A stretch of 64,000 nt of DNA. Source: Deltaproteobacteria bacterium (GTDB lineage: Bacteria > Myxococcota_A > Polyangia > Polyangiales > Polyangiaceae). Location: the NCBI GenBank assembly GCA_016218915.1, contig JACRCQ010000071.1, positions 62,001 through 126,000 on the forward strand. The letters are read 5' to 3'. Below are positions 59,170-64,000 of this stretch, piece by piece (the stretch's first letter is position 1; each line of letters starts with the position of its first letter). The position numbers and the translations under genes are program-made. The notes under the pieces were generated by a model that was not told where the DNA came from, did no database searches, and worked only from the letters and a program-made list of their open reading frames with translations.

Positions 59170-60120
59170 GTGCTGCAGGCTGCGCTGGTGTGCCTTCTCG
59201 TCGCATTGTGCTGCTGCTTTGCCGGGCCAGTCGCGGCACAGGAGCACTCGGAGAGTGCGGCGGATCGGGCGGATCGCCTGTTTCGCAGCGGGCGCGACGC
59301 GATGAAGCGAGGCGATGCGGTCGCGGCCTGCCCCATGTTCGCCGAAAGCCAGAAGCTCGATCCTGCCCCGGGAACCCTGCTCAACCTCTCGGAGTGCGAG
59401 GAGCGCATCGGCAAGCTCATGGATGCGTGGCGACACATCCAGCAGGCGATCAAGCAGCTTCCGGCAGACGACGATCGGCTGCCGATTGCCCGCGAGCAGG
59501 AAACGTCCCTGGGGCGACGCGTGCCCAGGCTGACGGTGCGTCTGCGATCCGGCGCGCCCCCGGCCAGCAGCATCCTGCTCGACTCCTCCGAGAGGCTCAC
59601 GGCCGGCACGCCGATCGTGGTCGACCCGGGCTCGCACGTGATCGCGGTCTACGCCCCGGGCTTTCGGACTTCGCTGACCACAGTGCGGCTCGCGGAAAGC
59701 GAGCGCATCCAGATCGAGGTCGCGCCGGACCCCGCGATCACGACAGCGCCTACGCCGCCGCCACCGCCTCCGCCGTCTGCCCCGGGACGAAGGACCATCG
59801 GATGGATCGCAGGCGGCGTGGGCGTGATCGGGCTCGGGACCGCCGTCGTCACCGGGCTCATCCTCAATGGCAAGCAGGATACGGTGGACAGCCACTGCGA
59901 TCCCAATCGGGTCTGCGATCAAGAGGGCTACGACGCATCCCGGTCCGGCAAGCGTCTGATGCCGGTGTACTGGGGCGGCTGGATCGCCGGAGGCGTGGGC
60001 CTCGCGGTGGGAACCTGGCTTCTCACGACGTCACCCGGCAGCAACGCTCCGCGCGCACGGCTGACTGCGGGCACGGTGCCGGGCGGCGCCGGGCTGTCGG
60101 TTACCGGGGGCTTCTGGTGA
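59170..60120 (+). CDS. Exported TPR/PEGA-like protein, partner of the kinase
   Basis: 316 residues from GTG 59170; the frame is open upstream within the kinase gene, but this GTG gives a clean signal peptide (ALVCLLVALCCCFAGPVAAQ). Helical TPR-like part (about 30-110; RADRLFRSGRDAMKRGDAVAACPMFAESQKLDPAPGTLLNL), PEGA-like part (VPRLTVRLRSGAPPASSILLD ... DPGSHVIAVYAPGF), Pro-rich spacer, and two hydrophobic helices near the C-terminus (GWIAGGVGVIGLGTAVVTGLIL; GGWIAGGVGLAVGTWLL). Same architecture as 24434-25360. Confidence 0.78.
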   Translation: MLQAALVCLLVALCCCFAGPVAAQEHSESAADRADRLFRSGRDAMKRGDAVAACPMFAESQKLDPAPGTLLNLSECEERIGKLMDAWRHIQQAIKQLPADDDRLPIAREQETSLGRRVPRLTVRLRSGAPPASSILLDSSERLTAGTPIVVDPGSHVIAVYAPGFRTSLTTVRLAESERIQIEVAPDPAITTAPTPPPPPPPSAPGRRTIGWIAGGVGVIGLGTAVVTGLILNGKQDTVDSHCDPNRVCDQEGYDASRSGKRLMPVYWGGWIAGGVGLAVGTWLLTTSPGSNAPRARLTAGTVPGGAGLSVTGGFW

Positions 60121-60911
60121 GTCCGCGTGCAGTGAGCCGACCCTGCCGTCGCGTCCCCACCGGGGCCTTCGCCACCGTGGCGATTGCCGCCGTTTCGCTG
60201 GGGATCGCCTGCTTCGACTTCAGCGGCTACTCGCTGCAAGGCTATGGGGCAGCCGGACCAGATGCAGACGTGCCGGATTCGGACCAGCCGTGCACGCCTC
60301 CGGTGGAAGGCGGGGAGTGCGGGACATTTCCGCAATGCGGATGCCTGCCGCTGCTGGCCTGTGACGTGAGCGACACGAGCGGACGCACGAAGTGCGTCGT
60401 GGATCAAGGGCGGAAGCTCGGCGCGCTGTGCGACGACCTGTTCTCCGGCTGCAGCCTCGGGCTGACGTGCGTGGACCAGACGTGCAAGAAGTTCTGCGTG
60501 AGCACGCGCAACTGCGAAAACGGAGGGGGATGCATCCAGGTGCGGTTCAAGAGCGGGAGCGCCTACCACGACATCCCGAACATGAAGGTCTGCACCGATC
60601 AATGCGACTTCATGCGCCCTGATCAGATCTGCGACGTCGGAGCCACGTGCGTTCCGGCGTTGCCCGTGCTCGGCGTGCAACCCGGCTACAGCGTGTGCAA
60701 GCTGTCCAAGGTCACCGAACCCAATTGCGAGCAGAGCGAGGATTGCTCGCCAGGCAAGGGCTGCGGCGAGGATCATCAATGCCACTCGTGGTGCAAGGCG
60801 AACCTTCCGCTCGCATGCCCGCCGCTGCAGAAGTGCAAGCCTTTCAAGGTCAACGACGTCTACGGCTACTACTACGTCGGCGAAGAGCCCTTCGGGCTGT
60901 GCATGCAGTGA
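60117..60911 (+). CDS. Cys-rich putative lipoprotein
   Basis: 264 residues from GTG 60117, overlapping the TPR/PEGA stop by 4 bp (GTGA). A signal anchor or lipobox (SLGIAC, near residue 32) precedes a domain with about 26 cysteines in EGF-like spacing (GECGTFPQCGCLPLLAC, CSLGLTCVDQTCKKFC, CEQSEDCSPGKGCGEDHQCHSWC). Likely secreted and disulfide-bonded. The tight coupling suggests it belongs to the kinase system, perhaps as ligand or sensor. Converges with the M23 gene (16 bp between stops). Confidence 0.72.
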   Translation: MSPRAVSRPCRRVPTGAFATVAIAAVSLGIACFDFSGYSLQGYGAAGPDADVPDSDQPCTPPVEGGECGTFPQCGCLPLLACDVSDTSGRTKCVVDQGRKLGALCDDLFSGCSLGLTCVDQTCKKFCVSTRNCENGGGCIQVRFKSGSAYHDIPNMKVCTDQCDFMRPDQICDVGATCVPALPVLGVQPGYSVCKLSKVTEPNCEQSEDCSPGKGCGEDHQCHSWCKANLPLACPPLQKCKPFKVNDVYGYYYVGEEPFGLCMQ

Positions 60912-60927
60912 GCGCGCTCAGGGCCGG

Positions 60928-62784
60928 TCAGTGCTTCTTGGGATCCGGCTTGTCGTTGGGATCGACCGTCCCCTCAGGCTCCAGCTCGTCGAGCCCTTCG
61001 GTCTCGTCGATGCCCTGCCCGGGCTCCGATGAGCTCGATGGCTCCGCCGATCCCGAAGTGCTCGGCGCCGGGGCGGCAGGCTGCGGCGCGGCAGGCAAGC
61101 CGATGCTCTCGAGCAGGGCGTCGAGCTCGGCCTTCGCCTTGTCGAACGCCTCTCGCGACTCCTTGGAGATCACGCGCTCGCCATCGAGCTTGAGCGACAT
61201 CGGATCGATCCACTCGCCCTTCTTCTTGATGCCGAAGTGCAGGTGCGGTCCTGTGGAGCGCCCAGTGCTCCCCACGTAGCCGATGATCTGGAAGGTCTCG
61301 ACCTTGTCGCCGAGCTTGAGGCCTGGCGCGTAGCGAGACTGGTGCATGTAGTACGACTCCATGTCGCCGGGATGCTTGAGGACGATCAGGTTGCCAGCAG
61401 GTCCGGACGGTCCGATGTGGCCCACGGTGCCGTAGTAGACCGCGTGGATCGGGGTACCAGTGGGTGCACCGAAGTCCGTGCCCAGATGCGGCTTGATGAT
61501 CTTCAGGATCGGGTGCAGCCGCTTGGGATTGAACGGGCTCGTCATGGGCGCGCCTGGACAGGGCCGCCGCCAGCCACCTCGAAACGGCTCCTTGCCCTTC
61601 TGATCGAAGTATCCCCAGCGGTTGCCGTCGCGCACACGGTAGATCCGCAGCGGCTCGGCTCCGTCCTTGGCTGACACGTACTCGAGCGCCTCGACGTACT
61701 CGTAGGAAGCAAATCGCCCGAGCGCCGTCTGCTCCGAAACCACCACGCGAAGCGTCGCGCCCTTCTGCATGCCGTGCAGGTGCGCGCGACCGTCCAGCGC
61801 CCGATCCACCACCTCCCCGATCGACTCGCGGAGCTTCGCGCGCTTCAGGTCGTTGGAGAGATCGTCGCCCACGCGCAGCCCGGCCAGGGTCCGGCGCGTG
61901 GCAATCTTCATGTCGAGCTTCTCGCCGACCAGACGCTGCTCCTCGTTCTCCTTGGCCTGGTAGATCTCCGTGGAGTTGACCTCGAGCTCAAAGGCCTTGA
62001 TGCGGCCTGAGCCGCGCTCGACCGCCACGATGTACTTGCTGTTCTTGCCAGGATGGTCGAGCACCTTGAAGCTCTTGAGGGCGCTCAGCACGCGGTAGAT
62101 CTCCTTGCGGCTGATGTGCTTGCCTTCCAGGGTGTCCACCAGCGGATCGTGGCCGACCGTCCCTTCGATCACCCGCGTTCCCTCTTCATCCTTGAGCGCG
62201 GACACGCGCCAGGGCCCGGGAAGCCCCGGCTCCTCCTCGATCTCGGGCGCAGGCTCGACCGGCGCTGGCGGGGCAGACGAGCTGGCGCCTGCAGCGACCG
62301 TGGCTGGCGCCGACCCGGACGGCACCGTGCCTGGGGTCGGGTGAGGGCTGAATCGTTGAAGCAGGGCGAAGATTGCAAAAATGCCGGCCAGGCCGAACAG
62401 GGCACCGAACACGGCGGTCATGGAGGGAGACAGGACCGACGGGGTCGAGCGTCGCGGGCGGTGCTCTGGCACCGGAGGGGGAGATGCGCCCGGGTCGAGA
62501 AGCACCTCGCTGGCAGGCATGGGGGGAAACGTATGGGGACGCAGCGAAGGTTCGTCCGGGAGTCGGTCCGCAGAAGGACGAGCCGCGGCGGACTCGGTCT
62601 CCGGCAGGGCAGCAGGCGGTTCCACGCTCAGCTGCTCGACCGGAACCTCATCGTCTTCATCGGCCACGGATGGGTCGACGACCCGGCCGGCGAATCGAGG
62701 AGGAGGGGTCTCGGACACGCTTGTGGCGTTACCAGGGCCGGACGGTTCCAGCAACCTCGTGCTGGAAGCCGGTCGTTTGTCCAT
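60928..62784 (-). CDS. Membrane-anchored M23 metallopeptidase
   Basis: 618 residues. A Pro/Glu-rich cytoplasmic N-terminus (1-115), membrane helix (about 120-142), linker, and a large periplasmic part. Residues about 200-385 have two OapA/LytM-adaptor-like units (LVDTLEGKHISRKEIYRVLSALK with VVVSEQTALGRF), and the M23 domain spans about 415-545: HLGTDFGAPTGTPIHAV (HxxxD), and GPHLHFGI for the second metal ligands. A Pro/Ala/Ser/Glu tail ends the protein. Probably a peptidoglycan endopeptidase involved in cell-wall growth or its regulator. Confidence 0.88.
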   Translation of the reverse strand: MDKRPASSTRLLEPSGPGNATSVSETPPPRFAGRVVDPSVADEDDEVPVEQLSVEPPAALPETESAAARPSADRLPDEPSLRPHTFPPMPASEVLLDPGASPPPVPEHRPRRSTPSVLSPSMTAVFGALFGLAGIFAIFALLQRFSPHPTPGTVPSGSAPATVAAGASSSAPPAPVEPAPEIEEEPGLPGPWRVSALKDEEGTRVIEGTVGHDPLVDTLEGKHISRKEIYRVLSALKSFKVLDHPGKNSKYIVAVERGSGRIKAFELEVNSTEIYQAKENEEQRLVGEKLDMKIATRRTLAGLRVGDDLSNDLKRAKLRESIGEVVDRALDGRAHLHGMQKGATLRVVVSEQTALGRFASYEYVEALEYVSAKDGAEPLRIYRVRDGNRWGYFDQKGKEPFRGGWRRPCPGAPMTSPFNPKRLHPILKIIKPHLGTDFGAPTGTPIHAVYYGTVGHIGPSGPAGNLIVLKHPGDMESYYMHQSRYAPGLKLGDKVETFQIIGYVGSTGRSTGPHLHFGIKKKGEWIDPMSLKLDGERVISKESREAFDKAKAELDALLESIGLPAAPQPAAPAPSTSGSAEPSSSSEPGQGIDETEGLDELEPEGTVDPNDKPDPKKH

Positions 62785-62885
62785 GGAGTCCGTTTCCGCC
62801 CCGCGGGCCCTGCGGACGGGCGAATGCTCGTCGCCCCAGCATCGGGGGATGACATCGCCCCAAGAATGCGGGAAAGATTCCGGCC

Positions 62886-63629
62886 ATGGACGAGCGCGTC
62901 AAACATTTGCTGACCCAAGGTCGCGAGCACTACGAGAAGCGCGAGTTCGACAAGGCCGACAAGCTGCTCCGTGCGGTGGTGGAACAACAGAGCGGCTTTG
63001 CCGACGTGTACAACATGCTCGGCGTGATCGCCCATGAGCGCGGGCAGTTCGCCGAGGCCGAGAAGTTCTTCGAGCGGGCTACGCAGATCAACCCGAACTA
63101 CACCGAGGCGCTGCTCAACCTGGCGGTGACGTACAACGACCAGGCCAAGTACGAGGCCGCGCGGGCCATCTACCAGCAGATCCGATCGGCGCGCGAACGC
63201 TCCAAGGACCGGATCGACCCCTTTGCCAAGGGCAAGATCGCCAACATGCACGCGGCCGTCGCCTCCGCCTACGAAGAAGCCGGCCTGCCGGATGAGGCCA
63301 TCCACGAGCTCGACCGCGCTGTGAGCCTGTGCCCCACCTTCGCGGATCTGCGCACCCGCCTCGGCGTGCTCTATCGCGACCGCGGCAACCTGCAGGCTGC
63401 CCGCGAGCAGTTCGAATCCGCGCGCACCGTCAACCCCCGCTTCGTGCAGGCTCGCGTCCTGCTCGGCATCACGCTGCTTTCGGCCAACGAGGTCGACGCT
63501 GCGCTCGCAGAGTGGCGCGCCGCGCTCGAGATCGACCCCACGAACAAGTCGGCCCAGATGTACGTGCGCATGGTGGAGAACTCGCGTCGATCGATCCGTC
63601 CGCCAGCGCCGGAGCCTGACAAGAGCTGA
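62886..63629 (+). CDS. Tetratricopeptide-repeat protein
   Basis: 247 residues with no signal peptide. At least five TPRs (for example YNMLGVIAHERGQFAEAEKFFERATQINPNYTEALLNLAVTYNDQAKYEAARAIYQQI, 35-100), a helical spacer with SARERSKDRIDPFAKGK, and further TPRs to about 235. A scaffold for protein interaction; partner unknown. Divergent from the M23 gene with 101 bp between starts. Confidence 0.85.
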   Translation: MDERVKHLLTQGREHYEKREFDKADKLLRAVVEQQSGFADVYNMLGVIAHERGQFAEAEKFFERATQINPNYTEALLNLAVTYNDQAKYEAARAIYQQIRSARERSKDRIDPFAKGKIANMHAAVASAYEEAGLPDEAIHELDRAVSLCPTFADLRTRLGVLYRDRGNLQAAREQFESARTVNPRFVQARVLLGITLLSANEVDAALAEWRAALEIDPTNKSAQMYVRMVENSRRSIRPPAPEPDKS

Positions 63630-63724
63630 CGACGCACCTCGCCTATTCTTCGCTGGCGACGTCCGCGCCCAGATCCGAGAGCAACGCGGCCACGCCTCGC
63701 ACTACGTCCATGGCCCGGAACGGC

Positions 63725-63946
63725 TCACGCCGGAACATCGATTGCGCTCCCGAACCGCTGAATGAGACCGCGCAGGAATGCTGCTTCCTCATGGGACAGA
63801 TCGGCGGTCACGCCCCGGTGCCGCCATCCACGCTCGTAGCGCTGGAGCATCTGGTATGGGGTCAGCTCCCGCCAGTGTGCGTCAAACCAGGACAGGCTCT
63901 GCAGAAAGGGCAGCTCCGCCGGCACATCGAGTGTTGTGGCGGTCAT
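63725..63946 (-). CDS. Small hypothetical protein
   Basis: 73 residues from ATG 63944-63946; longer in-frame starts at 63958 and 63988 exist. Aromatic and charged (FLQSLSWFDAHWRELTPYQMLQRYERGWRHRG), probably helical. I do not recognise it. TATGCT ends 7 nt before the ATG and no Shine-Dalgarno is seen. Confidence 0.55.
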   Translation of the reverse strand: MTATTLDVPAELPFLQSLSWFDAHWRELTPYQMLQRYERGWRHRGVTADLSHEEAAFLRGLIQRFGSAIDVPA

Positions 63947-63953
63947 GTCGGAA

Positions 63954-63959
63954 AGCATA
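63954..63959 (-). promoter_or_regulatory. -10-like TATGCT 7 nt before start of 63725-63946
   Basis: Minus-strand TATGCT followed by TTCCGAC (7 nt) and ATG. Fits the leaderless pattern seen elsewhere in this window. Confidence 0.33.
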
Positions 63960-64000
63960 CCAGCAACGGGTCTTACACGCTGGCTCAAACCCCGAGCGCT

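Noticed and set aside
57369..59609. 746-codon open frame on the minus strand
   Set aside because: It covers the kinase gene and its promoter antisense; no recognisable domain, Arg/Gly-rich.

Overview
The window is high-GC DNA that reads like the chromosome of a Myxococcota bacterium, most likely of the Polyangiales (Sorangium/Polyangium side). The pointers are an M23 peptidase ending in a MYXO-CTERM sorting tail, two Ser/Thr kinases and a pseudokinase, many secreted lipoproteins with Gly/Ser-rich stalks and Cys-rich modules, Npt-type nucleotide-transporter homologues, and a bacterial ceramide-synthesis cluster. No tRNA, rRNA, CRISPR array, insertion sequence or prophage was seen. Genes are tightly packed; several convergent pairs are separated by fewer than 30 bp.

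Layout. 1-4.6 kb (minus): end of a BamA/TamA-like outer-membrane protein and two nucleotide-transporter homologues, the second with a HEAT-like tail. 4.7-7.2 kb (plus): PAP2 phosphatase, a small lipoprotein and a Cys-rich lipoprotein, followed by a compound inverted repeat (7298-7521). 7.6-10.1 kb (minus): a degenerate receiver protein, a GAF/PAS sensor and a lipoprotein. 10.1-16.1 kb: lipoproteins, two secreted esterases and a five-fold Cys-rich repeat protein. 16.1-19.3 kb: membrane protein, M23/MYXO-CTERM peptidase, TfoX-N protein and a lipoprotein. 19.4-22.2 kb: a ClpA/ClpC-like unfoldase fused to a class-I release-factor body that lacks GGQ and SPF, the most unusual gene here. 22.3-34.4 kb: BAHD-like acyltransferase, lipoproteins, a TPR-PEGA protein with a Ser/Thr kinase, a CAP lipoprotein, a GIDE-like membrane protein, an FG-GAP lipoprotein operon, and a stalked possible hydrolase.

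34.4-40.2 kb (minus): an apparent operon rseP - rsmB - ferredoxin-NADP reductase-like - pseudokinase. 40.3 kb: YceI-like protein. 40.9-45.9 kb (minus): glycogen operon DUF4912 - GH57 branching enzyme - glgA; the DUF4912 protein has a long GASE-repeat tail with five 42-bp tandem copies. 46.0-47.6 kb (minus): SprT-like metalloprotease behind a promoter whose spacer carries nine Gs, and a 2Fe-2S ferredoxin. 47.8-51.6 kb (plus): serine palmitoyltransferase-like enzyme, candidate bacterial ceramide synthase and ketoceramide reductase-like epimerase, behind a good sigma-70-type promoter. 51.6-57.2 kb (minus): GldA/GldF/GldG-type ABC system with a DUF4340 protein, all overlapping. 57.5-60.9 kb (plus): a second Ser/Thr kinase - TPR/PEGA - lipoprotein module. 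60.9-64.0 kb: membrane-anchored M23 peptidase, TPR protein and a small hypothetical.

Several single genes have a TAnnnT -10-like hexamer ending 5-8 nt before the start codon and no ribosome-binding site, which suggests leaderless transcripts. Limits: functions come from motif recognition without database searches; start codons were chosen by eye from signal peptides, Shine-Dalgarno sites and overlaps.
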